A DNA stretch of 64,000 nucleotides from contig JAQWOM010000009.1 of the NCBI GenBank assembly GCA_029245865.1, positions 22,398-86,397 of the forward strand, given 5' to 3'. Below the pieces are notes generated by a model, which was given only the letters and a program-made list of their open reading frames with translations, made no database searches and was not told where the DNA came from. This DNA comes from Planctomycetota bacterium (lineage in GTDB: Bacteria > Planctomycetota > B15-G4). The position numbers and the translations under genes are program-made. Below are positions 25,901 through 35,103 of the stretch, piece after piece (within the stretch, counting starts at the first letter, position 1; each line of letters starts with the position of its first letter).

Positions 25901-28081
25901 ATGGCTGGACGTCTGGCATTTCTCCTCCTGCTGGTCACTGCAAGCCCACTCTCAGCTCAGCTCACTCCCTGGGAAGCCGAAGGGGGGCGCGTTGTCATTC
26001 ACTTCCTCGACGGAGCTCTCGAACAGGCCGGCCTCACTCTGCTCGACCTCGAGGAAACGGTTGTTCCCGGAGACGCCATGGAGGAAGAACTCGAAGGCGA
26101 TCTGATTGGCTTCCGCATCCTCCCTGAGTCCGATCTCAAGGCTCTCCGCACCGAAGAGGGCACCTTTCAACCCTACGGTGTTCTGGGAGGTTCCATCGAG
26201 GTCGCCGGCGGCTTCTTCCTCGCCGATGCAGCCACAGGGCGCGGCATGGATTTCCACAACTTCGCTGTCCGACCACGCGTCGTCCGCAATGACGGCCCTG
26301 CAGGTGAGCCAGACCCCGACTACTTCTTCCTGACACCCAAGCACGACGAGTACTTCGACGCCTTCAAGCTCTGCTACGTGAAGGTCTACTTCGTCGACGG
26401 CCAGGGCTATCAGCCCCCAGGCGAGGGTGGCGACGAAGATGGTGCAAGTTTTTCGGACCACCAGCTCCCGGACCAACTTCGCGTCAAAGCATGGGACCTG
26501 GTTGTGACCCCACAACTCGCGAAAGCTCTTGAACGCCCAGATCTCGAGGGGCGGATCCTTGGCTACGGCAAGGTGGAGGCTGACGTCGCGGAGTACACCG
26601 GGTACTGGGAACATCCCGACGGCCAGAACATCTTTACGCCTTACAACGGCCGTCCGGGAACTGCTTCGCTTTCAGGTTCGGCTGGCACCTTCATCGATGT
26701 GCGACTGGGCATCCTCAGCGGCATCAACCAAGTCGGACACGTCGGCACGTTTCCCAATGGCCGCACAGGCCTCTCGATGGCCACGACAAGCTGCAACGAT
26801 GGAACGGAAGACGTCGTCTGGTTGGCTGCGATGCAGGAGGACCACCCCGGAATCGTGATGGCCCTGTTCCGCGAGTCCAACGGGCGCTTCGAGCAAGTCG
26901 GTGTCTCCTGGGTTAAACACGGATTCTTTGCTCTTTCCAACAGCCAGTGCACGCCGTGTCAAAACCCTTCGAACGGAACGTTCCTGGGCATCGGCTGCTC
27001 GGACACCTATGCCTCCTCCAACAACGCAGACCGTTTCTGGCTCGGCCCGCGCGATGAGTGGGATGCATGGAAGGGCACCTGGACTTGCCTCGGCTCGTAC
27101 TTCGATGGCACACCCGCGGACTGCAATCGTAGCCAGACCGGAAGTGGACTCGGGCCGGTGAACCATCGCCTTGAGGCCTTCGACGCTGACCTCGGCAATG
27201 CGGGTGCGAACTACGTCTACGAGGCGAACTACCTCGTGCGCGATGATGCGAATCTTGCCAACAACATCGGGTCGCGCGAATGCTTGATGAGCTGGAATGG
27301 AGTTGCCTGGGACTTCTCGTCGCAGGGTCAACTTATCGAAGGCCCAGCGCTTCTCAATCGCTGGGGTGATGTCCGGACTCTTGCCGGTCTCAATCCAGAG
27401 GACGGAAACGTCGTCCTGTCTTCAAAGGTTGTCGAGAGTTCACCGGGTGTTTATCGGTACGAATACGCGCTCTACAACTGGAACCTCGACCGCAAGGTCA
27501 GCTCGATTTCATTCCCGAACACCGGAAACACTGCCGGCCACTACTTTCACGACACGGATGACAACCCCTCAAATGACTGGGTCGTGACCACGGACAACAA
27601 CCGTTTGACGTGGACGTACGATGGCACAGTGGTGACTGGACACAAGGTTGCCGGGGCACTTGAGTTTGGGACGCTTTACAACTTTGGCTTCACGAGCGGC
27701 TATCCCCCTGCAACACGCAACGCAACACTGGGCATCTACGAAAGTGGCCTCGGTGGTGATCTGCTGGCCGCGGAGATTCTCTCCCCGAACACTCTCGAAC
27801 TCACGGCTTCTCGTCTGTCACCCACGGAAGGCGAAAACCTCACCGTGGAAATGCGTGGCGGCACAGATCTCGGACTGGCTGTTATCTTGACCGTGAATGG
27901 CAACCCCATTCCGCCTTCCTTCATCGGAGGCTTGAATCCCTTCGTCGGCGGCGTGGCTTCCTTCCAGGTGACGATTCCCCCCGCAACCTCCGGCGTAGAA
28001 GTTGGGCTGATTGCAGGCGATGTTGACGCCTCCCTCAATGTCCATCAGCTGTCCAATGTGATGGACCTCAAGGTTCAGTAA
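25901..28081 (+). CDS. Large secreted protein of unknown function
   Basis: A 726-residue exported protein with signal peptide MAGRLAFLLLLVTASPLSAQ. The start at 25901 begins this peptide directly. The body has many aromatic and acidic residues and a cysteine-rich patch (SQCTPCQNPSNGTFLGIGCSD, residues ~350-370) that may be disulphide-bonded or bind metal. The centre contains DAFKLCYVKVYFVDGQGYQPP and later repeats of DTDDNPSNDW-like loops. The last ~100 residues form a beta domain with LSPTEGENLTVEM and a tail LSNVMDLKVQ, reminiscent of the C-terminal domains of other secreted proteins here. The domain family is not recognised. Its stop codon lies in the first of three 11-base tandem repeats. 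Confidence 0.75.
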   Translation: MAGRLAFLLLLVTASPLSAQLTPWEAEGGRVVIHFLDGALEQAGLTLLDLEETVVPGDAMEEELEGDLIGFRILPESDLKALRTEEGTFQPYGVLGGSIEVAGGFFLADAATGRGMDFHNFAVRPRVVRNDGPAGEPDPDYFFLTPKHDEYFDAFKLCYVKVYFVDGQGYQPPGEGGDEDGASFSDHQLPDQLRVKAWDLVVTPQLAKALERPDLEGRILGYGKVEADVAEYTGYWEHPDGQNIFTPYNGRPGTASLSGSAGTFIDVRLGILSGINQVGHVGTFPNGRTGLSMATTSCNDGTEDVVWLAAMQEDHPGIVMALFRESNGRFEQVGVSWVKHGFFALSNSQCTPCQNPSNGTFLGIGCSDTYASSNNADRFWLGPRDEWDAWKGTWTCLGSYFDGTPADCNRSQTGSGLGPVNHRLEAFDADLGNAGANYVYEANYLVRDDANLANNIGSRECLMSWNGVAWDFSSQGQLIEGPALLNRWGDVRTLAGLNPEDGNVVLSSKVVESSPGVYRYEYALYNWNLDRKVSSISFPNTGNTAGHYFHDTDDNPSNDWVVTTDNNRLTWTYDGTVVTGHKVAGALEFGTLYNFGFTSGYPPATRNATLGIYESGLGGDLLAAEILSPNTLELTASRLSPTEGENLTVEMRGGTDLGLAVILTVNGNPIPPSFIGGLNPFVGGVASFQVTIPPATSGVEVGLIAGDVDASLNVHQLSNVMDLKVQ

Positions 28082-28104
28082 GGGTTCAGTAAGGGTTCAG
28101 TAAG
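28072..28104 (+). repeat. 11-bp tandem repeat spanning a stop codon
   Basis: Three perfect copies of GGTTCAGTAAG at 28072-28082, 28083-28093 and 28094-28104. The first copy contains the TAA stop of the secreted protein gene (28079-28081). Because the unit is 11 bases, the TAA in later copies falls in other frames. The arrangement suggests slipped-strand duplication. Confidence 0.95.
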
Positions 28105-28150
28105 CAAAACAGAACCACCGACTCATCTTGAGTGCGCCGAGCGCAACACA

Positions 28151-28184
28151 CTGTCAGCCGACCTTCACGCAGGCCGGCTGACAG
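28151..28184. terminator. Hairpin between convergent genes
   Basis: CTGTCAGCCG at 28151-28160 is the exact reverse complement of CGGCTGACAG at 28175-28184; on minus-strand RNA the stem extends to 13 pairs through a G-U wobble. It lies between the convergent genes ending at 28081 and 28197. No U tract follows on either strand, so termination may be weak or factor-assisted. Confidence 0.65.
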
Positions 28185-28196
28185 CGCTCGGAAGAG

Positions 28197-29885
28197 TTAC
28201 TCTTCAATGAAGTAATTGAAGTCCTGCGACTCATCATCGGCGTGGAGGATCTCCCACGCATGTGCTGGAGTGGCGGCAGCGTAGAGTTGCCTCTGCCGAC
28301 TGTGGTCGGTGCCGAGGGCCTTCGCGAGTGCTGCGAGCACCTGCAAGTGGCGAGCCCGACCAGTTTCGGGTGTCGCCAAGACCACCATGACGTGCACCGG
28401 CCGACCATCAGGAGCCGAAAAATCCCAGCCGTCCTTCGAGATCCCCATCGCTCCGACGATGCGGGACCCTGTGGGCAAAATGCCGTGCGGCACAGACAAC
28501 CCTTCACCAAAGCAGGTACTCATCTGAGCCTCTCTGTCGAGCACCGACTTCAACAGCTGATCACGGTCTGCATCCAGATGATTGCTCCGAATGAGTACGT
28601 CCACGAGTTGTTCAATGGCCCCCTCTTTCGATCGCGCATCCAAACCGACAACGATGTTCTCCTCGTGTAGGAATTCGAGGATGCGGTCACGGTCCTGCTC
28701 GGCCTCCCCGGACCGCAGCAACGCGTGACGCACCAGGAACGGGCCAGTCAATTCACTGAGCGTCACCACCGCGATACCCACGGCCAGCAAACTCGATGCG
28801 AACGGCGCCATCACCGGGTCGTCGCGTACGAGCAGCATCAAGCCGACGGCCACTCCCGCCTGGGGAATCAGTGCGATTCCGAGGTATTGGCGTACTTTCT
28901 GCGTCGCTCCGGCCACGGTCAGGCTTAACCGCGCGGCGCACATCTTGCCAACCGCACGCGCCACGAACACAACGGCAACCAACATCCCGCTCGCGATCAA
29001 ATCCTGGAGATCGAGATGCATGCCCGCCAGAGTGAAGAAGACTCCGAAGATGGCGGCCCGCAAGCCAACAAATGCCGACTCAACAATCTCATCCTTATCC
29101 GGCGTGAGATTGGCAATCGTGAAACCTAAAAACAGGCAAGCCAGCAAAGACGAAAGCCCAAGGCTTTCCGCCAGCCCGGCGACGAGCATCACGCACACCA
29201 ATGAAAAAGTGGCCAACTGATCCGAGCGGATCACGTGTCGTGTAAGCAAGACCAGGACCACGCCGATCACGCCTCCCAATCCCCCGGAAAACACGAGTTG
29301 ACGAAGGGGAGCGAGCACATATTCGAGAGCTGTCGCGTCGTGGCCCGCTTCAAGCCCAACTCGCGACGCCATGCGGGCCACCTCAAACAGCAAGATGCAG
29401 GCAATGTTGTTGAGCGCAACGGCGCCTACAAGGGTCTTGGTAAAGACCCCTCGCGACCGAGTCTCCGCAACAAGTGCAACAATCGTCGCCGGGGCGGTTG
29501 ACACCGCCATGGCGGCGAGCAGCATGCCAACCCTCCAGCCCGCACCCCCGAGGTAGACCGCAGCCACATAGACGATGGCGGGAGTGATGGTCATCTCGCC
29601 GAGCAGCAACAGGCCCAGCCGCAATCGCGCACCACGCAATCGCCGGAGATTGAGATGGGAGCCGACCACAACGGCAATCAGACCCAGTGCCAGATGCGTG
29701 ACGGGCGTCAAGGCCTCGACAGCATCCTGAGGAAAAAGCGACAGCCCGGAGTGCCCGATGAGCACGCCCAGCAGGATCTGCCCGGTCACAGCAGCCACCC
29801 GCACCCCTCTGGCAAGGCGTCCTGCAAGCAAACCACCGACGATGACGATGGCCAGGACAAGCATGGCGTTGCTGTCGATCAACAT
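28197..29885 (-). CDS. CPA2-type cation/proton antiporter fused to PTS EIIA-like domain
   Basis: A 562-residue fusion. Residues ~1-385 form a CPA2/Kef-type Na+/H+ or K+/H+ exchanger with about 12 transmembrane segments, including LIGHSGLSLFPQDAVE and GVFFTLAGMHLDL. Residues ~405-560 are a PTS_EIIA_2-like (fructose/nitrogen-type) domain, with the phosphorylatable His in FGEGLSVPHGILP (His467) and MVVLATPE further on. This joins ion transport to a phosphorelay-type sensor in one chain; family members of this shape are known in several phyla, but which ion and what phosphorylates it are unknown. The ATG at 29885 was preferred to the TTG three codons upstream. It is divergent from the giant lipoprotein gene at 30000. 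Confidence 0.9.
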   Translation of the reverse strand: MLIDSNAMLVLAIVIVGGLLAGRLARGVRVAAVTGQILLGVLIGHSGLSLFPQDAVEALTPVTHLALGLIAVVVGSHLNLRRLRGARLRLGLLLLGEMTITPAIVYVAAVYLGGAGWRVGMLLAAMAVSTAPATIVALVAETRSRGVFTKTLVGAVALNNIACILLFEVARMASRVGLEAGHDATALEYVLAPLRQLVFSGGLGGVIGVVLVLLTRHVIRSDQLATFSLVCVMLVAGLAESLGLSSLLACLFLGFTIANLTPDKDEIVESAFVGLRAAIFGVFFTLAGMHLDLQDLIASGMLVAVVFVARAVGKMCAARLSLTVAGATQKVRQYLGIALIPQAGVAVGLMLLVRDDPVMAPFASSLLAVGIAVVTLSELTGPFLVRHALLRSGEAEQDRDRILEFLHEENIVVGLDARSKEGAIEQLVDVLIRSNHLDADRDQLLKSVLDREAQMSTCFGEGLSVPHGILPTGSRIVGAMGISKDGWDFSAPDGRPVHVMVVLATPETGRARHLQVLAALAKALGTDHSRQRQLYAAATPAHAWEILHADDESQDFNYFIEE

Positions 29886-29999
29886 GTGAGCCAAGACCGT
29901 TAGGGAGTGTCGAACCTCTGATGGTTTATCATCCCTCGAGCTAGAACTTCATTCTTTGCCTCATCAACAAGTCTCTTCATCTAGCAAAGGACCAGCCCA

Positions 30000-32900
30000 C
30001 TGATCCGACCTTCCGTCAAACTTGCTGTTGCCACGACCTGCCTGGCGCTTACGGCATGTGGAAACCAGACCACTCCATCAACAGAGACCGTGGACGCACC
30101 CTCAAAGGTGACCACGGACTCTCCAGAAGACCCGGCGCGCTCTTTTACGGACATCACCACCGAGGCGGGGCTCGAGTTCGTCACGAGCAGTGGAGCAACG
30201 GGCAAGAAACTGTTGCCCGAGACCATGGGCGGCGGATGCGGATTTCTGGATTACGACAAAGACGGTGACTCAGACATCGTGCTCGTCGGTGGCACACGCT
30301 GGTCCTGGGACGAAGCTCCATCTTCAGGCGAGTCGTCGAGCCTGGCTCTCTACGACAATAACGGACACGGCGCCTTCCGTGACGTCACCGCAACCGCAGG
30401 GCTCCAACGCGATCTCCATGGGATGGGACCAGCGATTGGTGACATAGACGGGGACGCCGACGACGACCTCTACATCACCGCAGTTGGCCACAACGTGCTG
30501 TTTCGAAATGACGAGGGGCAGTTCGCCGATGCGACAGCGGCCGCAGGCGTCGCAGGCGGGATCGACGAATGGCACACCGCTGCCGGCTTCTTCGACATGG
30601 AAAATGACGGCGACCTCGATCTTCTGGTGGGTGCCTATGTCCGCTGGTCACCCGAGATCGACATGGCGGGAGACCGGCAGATTCTCGGCATTCCTGGACG
30701 CTCCTATGCCCCACCCATGAGCTTCCAAGGGACTCAGCCGCTGCTCTTTATCAATCGTGGCAACGGCGTGTTTGATGAAGGCGCTCGCGAGGCAGGGCTG
30801 CATGTCGAAGACTCTGATCAGCAAGCCGTCGGCAAGACGATGGCCTACTTTTTCACAGACATCGATCAGGATCACGACACAGATATCTTCGTCGCCAATG
30901 ACACCACCCGAAACTTCTTGTTTGTGAATGATGGTGCAGAACACTTCACCGAGCAGGGCATCGAACGAGGAGTCGCTTACGACCGTATGGGGCGCCCCAC
31001 CGGCGCCATGGGAGTCGACGGCGGCAGACTCGAAGACAATCGCGAAGCCCTCTTCGTCGGCAACTTCGCCGGCGAGATGAGTTCGGCCTATGTTTCGTCA
31101 CCCTCGGACACATTCTTCGAAGATGAGGCCGTGGCCACCGGACTCGGAAGCCCTACGCGTGACGCTTTAACGTTTGGCGTCCTCTTCCTCGACGTCAATC
31201 TCGATGGACGGCGCGACCTGCTTCAGATCAATGGGCATCTCGAGCCCAACATCGACGAGGCGCCTGGTGATCAGTCATATGCCCAGTCACCACAGCTCTT
31301 TCTGGCAACAGACAGTCGACCAAATGGAAACGCCGCCGGAGAAGCCTGGCTGCGCGAAGTGCCTACAGACGAGTTGGGCGACCTCGGGCAACCGATCCCG
31401 GGTCGAGGAGTGGCCTGCGCCGACATCGATGGCGATGGCGATCTCGACCTCTTGGTCACCCAGGTGGATGGCCCCGCACGTCTCTTCCGCAATGACATGG
31501 CGGAAGGGGCACACTGGCTACAGGTTTCACTCGAAGGCCGAACTGGCCGACCATCCGTACTCGGCGCTCAGGTCGAAGTGGTGGCGGAGGGCGTCACCCA
31601 AACACGGCACGTCGACACAACACGTGGCTACCTTTCTCAGAGTCAACGCACGCTGACCTTCGGGCTGGGTGCATCTACCACAGTAGACGTCGTGCGCGTC
31701 CGCTGGCCCGACGGCTCCACCAGTGAGAGTTCCGCAACAGTCGGCAGTTTGGTGCATATCGTGCAGCCGCTCGGGGCTGATGACATCCAGCACGAACTGA
31801 ACCGCGCCAAGGCCCATCTCGAGGCGGGGCGACTCGGCCCGGCCCTGTCCGCTCTGCAAACAGCAACTCAGTTGGCACCGGACAGCGCACCCACGTGGCG
31901 CAATCTTGCGCGGGCACACATGGCCGCCAACGATCCAAGTGCTGCACTTGAAGCACTCGATCGCTCTGAATCGTTAGATCCTGCTCACCTCGGAGCGGCA
32001 TGGATTCGAGCCATGGCCTTGCTGCGACAAGACAATGCCGCGGAAGCCCTGCCAATTCTCGAACGAGTCGTTCGACAAGACCCGACACTGGCTGCTGGCC
32101 GATTCCAGCTGGCGACCGCGTTGACTGCATTGGGCCGACCCGAAGACGCACTCATTCAGTTGCGCGAGACGATACGACTCGACGCCAGCCATGCAGCGGC
32201 GCATTACCAGCTTGCCGTCGCGAGCCGACGAGCTGGAGAAATGGACGCCTTTCGCACGGCGAACCGAGACTTCCTCCGGTTACGCGAACTCTACGGCGAC
32301 ACCTACGACACACCTCTGCGACTCGAAGCCTGCCGCCACATGGAAGCAGAACCCGCGGGACAAGCAGTCGCGGTCAGCGGGGGACGTCAACCTGCAGAGA
32401 TTTCACTGCAGCCTCAGTTCGTGACACCCGACACTCCCCTTCTCTCCGATTCACCCCCGGCCGTCGCCGTCGGCATCCTGTCGATGAACGAGAACGGGCA
32501 CTATGCACTGCTCGTCGCCCAACCCGAGGGCACCCTCCTTCGGCTCGAGCCGACCGAGGCAGGTGGATACACCACGCATGAAGTCGCACATGACCTGGGA
32601 GATCTCTCCGGCGTCTCGGGCATGGCGATCGGAAACTATCTCGATGACACGCCCCAGACACTCCAACCGGGAACCGTGCCGCCGCAGCGCCCGGACGTCT
32701 TCCTCTGGGGGCCCTCCTCAGCACGGCTTCTCCAGCAGCAGGTCGATGGAAGTTTTCAAGACGTCACTGCACGAGCCGGCCTTCAGTCGGCGACAGGAAC
32801 ACGCGCCTTGTGGGTCGATTACGAGCAGGACGGTGATCTAGACCTTGCGCTCACGGACCACGAGGGCCTGCGTGTTTTCGTCAACCGGGGCGATGGCAGT

Positions 32901-35060
32901 TTCGAGATCAGCTCTGATATGCCGAAGGTCGACGGGCCAGCAAACGATGTCATCGCAGTCGACTTCGATGACAATGGCGCGGTGGACCTCGCCGTAGCGA
33001 GCCACAACCAGACCTCGCGCATCGAGAACCGACAAGCCGGCCGTTTCGAACAAACCTCTGACCCGCCCGGACCGTGGCCTGCCTCACAGCGCCTGCTAGC
33101 CGACGACCTCGACCTGGACGGCCGGCCCGACGCCATTCTCATAGATCACCAGGGCGTGCGCTTCTCTTTTGATGGAGTCCCTGGGCCGTTGCAGCCCGTG
33201 GAAGGGATCTCTGTCCACACGGCTGTACTCTTCGATCCCGATGGCGACGGCTGGCTAGACCTGGCGCTTGGCGGACAAGACAGCCAAGGGCAGAACGGCA
33301 AGGTCGTGCTGCTGCGCAACGGCGGTCGCGGGCCCTGGATCGACTGGACTCAAGATTCTGGCCTGAACAACGTCTGGCTGCCCACTTCAGCTGATCAGTC
33401 AGCACCCAGCAACATTACCGACTTACTTGCTGCAGATTTTGACGGCGATGGAGACAGCGACTTACTGGCCCGCGATGCAAACAACTCCCTTCGTTTCCTG
33501 ATCAACAAAGGGGGCGAAGCACACCCACTTCTCAAGCTGCGCCTGCTCTCGCTCATGAGTCCCTCTGGTGCAACAGGAGCACGAGTTGAAGTACGGCAGG
33601 GCGATTTCTACACGTCACGTGTTGTGCAATCCCAGCAACCCGTCGAGATCGGCGTCGGTGCGCGTCACTCATTGGACTCTGTCCTGGCCGTCTGGCCCTA
33701 TGGCGTCGTGGACACGCGCACAGACGTCTCCGTTTCCAAAGACGGCACACCGCTCGCAATCATCGTGCTGGAAAAGGCAGACACGGGAAGCTGCCCATTT
33801 CTGTTCGTGTGGGATGGCGAGACCAAGCGATTTATCAACGACATGGTGGGCAGCGGAGCAACGGGCCTTCCGGCCAGCCGAGAGCAACTCAACCCGGTGA
33901 ACCCCCACGAGATCATCACCATCGGCCCCGCAGGCACTTTCCCGCTCGTCAATGGCGCATGGGAAATGTCCATCACCAGCGAGTTACGCGAAGCCGCTTA
34001 TTACGACGAAGCCGCATTGATCGTCGTCGACCACCCACTGGGAACCGAACTGGCCAGCACCCATCGTTTACGCGGCCCGCCCTTTCCTGAGAATCGCATC
34101 CTCGCGCTGGGTCAGCGCGTCTCTTTGCGCAGCGCGACAGGTAGCGACGGAGTGGACCGCACCGACGCCTTGAGTGAACGAGACGGAGTTCATGGAGACC
34201 CGGGCCCCATACGACCGCCCCCCCTTCGGGGCGTGTGCGAACCCATGACCTTGGAGTTTGACTTCGGCCCACTGGAAACCAGTCGGCCCCTGGTGCTTTC
34301 GCTCAGTGGCTACATCGAGTTCGGAACAGCCAGCACGCTCATCGCTCAGAGCCAGCGCTCGGACGTTGATGTGATCTGGCCCACTCTCGAGGTCCGTGAC
34401 AGCGAGAAAATATGGCACCCGGTCGACATCGTCGTCGGACTGCCAGGCGGCAAGGCTCGTGACCTGACCATGGAACTCGACGGCCTCCTTCCAGAGGGCG
34501 CCGATCGGCTTCGCCTCACAACGACCTTCGAGTTGCACTGGGATCGGGCCGCACTGTTCGAGAATGTTCCGCTTCCCGCAAATGCGTCCAACGAGATCTT
34601 GCCGACGGAGGCGCAGCTTCGCTGGCGCGGCTTCTCAGACCTTGCCGTTCGCGCGCCAGGGCAACCTCGACACCCGGCCTACGATCTCGTCACACAAACT
34701 CCACCCTGGCGCGTCAACCTCACCGGCTGGTGCACTCGCTATGGCGACGTGCTCCCGCTGCTTCGTGAGGAAGATGGCAAGATCATCGTGCTGGCCAGCG
34801 GCGACGAAATGCTCCTCAAGCTCCCGGGGGCCGGGCTACCACCGATCCCAGAAGGCTGTGAGCGCACACTCATGTGGAGATCTGTCGGCTACAACAAGGA
34901 AGCCGACCCCAACAATGCGGGTGCAGGAAACGTCTGGCCCTTGGGCCCAGACACCACGTATGGCCGAAGCGCTGAGGAAGAAGACGCCTGGCGTCTGAAG
35001 TGGAACACTCGCTGGCTTCCGCCAGATGTCTTCCGGCCGACCTACAGCGGCACTCGTTGA
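30000..35060 (+). CDS. Giant FG-GAP/ASPIC-UnbV/TPR lipoprotein, probable CTG start
   Basis: A 1686-residue lipoprotein. The first conventional in-frame start is GTG at 30090, but the frame upstream of it encodes IRPSVKLAVATTCLALTACGN, a complete lipoprotein signal with lipobox LTAC. An in-frame TAG at 29982 bounds it, and CTG at 30000 sits 8 bases after AAAGGA, so CTG is the likely start (ATC at 30003 is the alternative). Layout: FG-GAP propeller ~50-480, ASPIC/UnbV ~500-590 (VRVRWPDGST), TPR ~595-770, second FG-GAP block ~800-1170, a degenerate ASPIC ~1173-1257 and a C-terminal unit ~1265-1686 beginning CPFLFVWDG. That order is known from large CRTAC1-like proteins of other phyla. Function is unknown; a surface binding scaffold is inferred. 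The next gene starts 43 bases on. Confidence 0.85.
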   Translation: MIRPSVKLAVATTCLALTACGNQTTPSTETVDAPSKVTTDSPEDPARSFTDITTEAGLEFVTSSGATGKKLLPETMGGGCGFLDYDKDGDSDIVLVGGTRWSWDEAPSSGESSSLALYDNNGHGAFRDVTATAGLQRDLHGMGPAIGDIDGDADDDLYITAVGHNVLFRNDEGQFADATAAAGVAGGIDEWHTAAGFFDMENDGDLDLLVGAYVRWSPEIDMAGDRQILGIPGRSYAPPMSFQGTQPLLFINRGNGVFDEGAREAGLHVEDSDQQAVGKTMAYFFTDIDQDHDTDIFVANDTTRNFLFVNDGAEHFTEQGIERGVAYDRMGRPTGAMGVDGGRLEDNREALFVGNFAGEMSSAYVSSPSDTFFEDEAVATGLGSPTRDALTFGVLFLDVNLDGRRDLLQINGHLEPNIDEAPGDQSYAQSPQLFLATDSRPNGNAAGEAWLREVPTDELGDLGQPIPGRGVACADIDGDGDLDLLVTQVDGPARLFRNDMAEGAHWLQVSLEGRTGRPSVLGAQVEVVAEGVTQTRHVDTTRGYLSQSQRTLTFGLGASTTVDVVRVRWPDGSTSESSATVGSLVHIVQPLGADDIQHELNRAKAHLEAGRLGPALSALQTATQLAPDSAPTWRNLARAHMAANDPSAALEALDRSESLDPAHLGAAWIRAMALLRQDNAAEALPILERVVRQDPTLAAGRFQLATALTALGRPEDALIQLRETIRLDASHAAAHYQLAVASRRAGEMDAFRTANRDFLRLRELYGDTYDTPLRLEACRHMEAEPAGQAVAVSGGRQPAEISLQPQFVTPDTPLLSDSPPAVAVGILSMNENGHYALLVAQPEGTLLRLEPTEAGGYTTHEVAHDLGDLSGVSGMAIGNYLDDTPQTLQPGTVPPQRPDVFLWGPSSARLLQQQVDGSFQDVTARAGLQSATGTRALWVDYEQDGDLDLALTDHEGLRVFVNRGDGSFEISSDMPKVDGPANDVIAVDFDDNGAVDLAVASHNQTSRIENRQAGRFEQTSDPPGPWPASQRLLADDLDLDGRPDAILIDHQGVRFSFDGVPGPLQPVEGISVHTAVLFDPDGDGWLDLALGGQDSQGQNGKVVLLRNGGRGPWIDWTQDSGLNNVWLPTSADQSAPSNITDLLAADFDGDGDSDLLARDANNSLRFLINKGGEAHPLLKLRLLSLMSPSGATGARVEVRQGDFYTSRVVQSQQPVEIGVGARHSLDSVLAVWPYGVVDTRTDVSVSKDGTPLAIIVLEKADTGSCPFLFVWDGETKRFINDMVGSGATGLPASREQLNPVNPHEIITIGPAGTFPLVNGAWEMSITSELREAAYYDEAALIVVDHPLGTELASTHRLRGPPFPENRILALGQRVSLRSATGSDGVDRTDALSERDGVHGDPGPIRPPPLRGVCEPMTLEFDFGPLETSRPLVLSLSGYIEFGTASTLIAQSQRSDVDVIWPTLEVRDSEKIWHPVDIVVGLPGGKARDLTMELDGLLPEGADRLRLTTTFELHWDRAALFENVPLPANASNEILPTEAQLRWRGFSDLAVRAPGQPRHPAYDLVTQTPPWRVNLTGWCTRYGDVLPLLREEDGKIIVLASGDEMLLKLPGAGLPPIPEGCERTLMWRSVGYNKEADPNNAGAGNVWPLGPDTTYGRSAEEEDAWRLKWNTRWLPPDVFRPTYSGTR

Positions 35061-35103
35061 CGGAGCGGGCTACACTGCCGGCCCCCATCTCAACGACCCG
35101 CTC

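Noticed and set aside
25797..26105. Small plus-strand open frame behind a GGAGGAATT
   Set aside because: Overlaps the real signal-peptide gene in another frame, spacing to the SD is too long and the sequence has no coding features.
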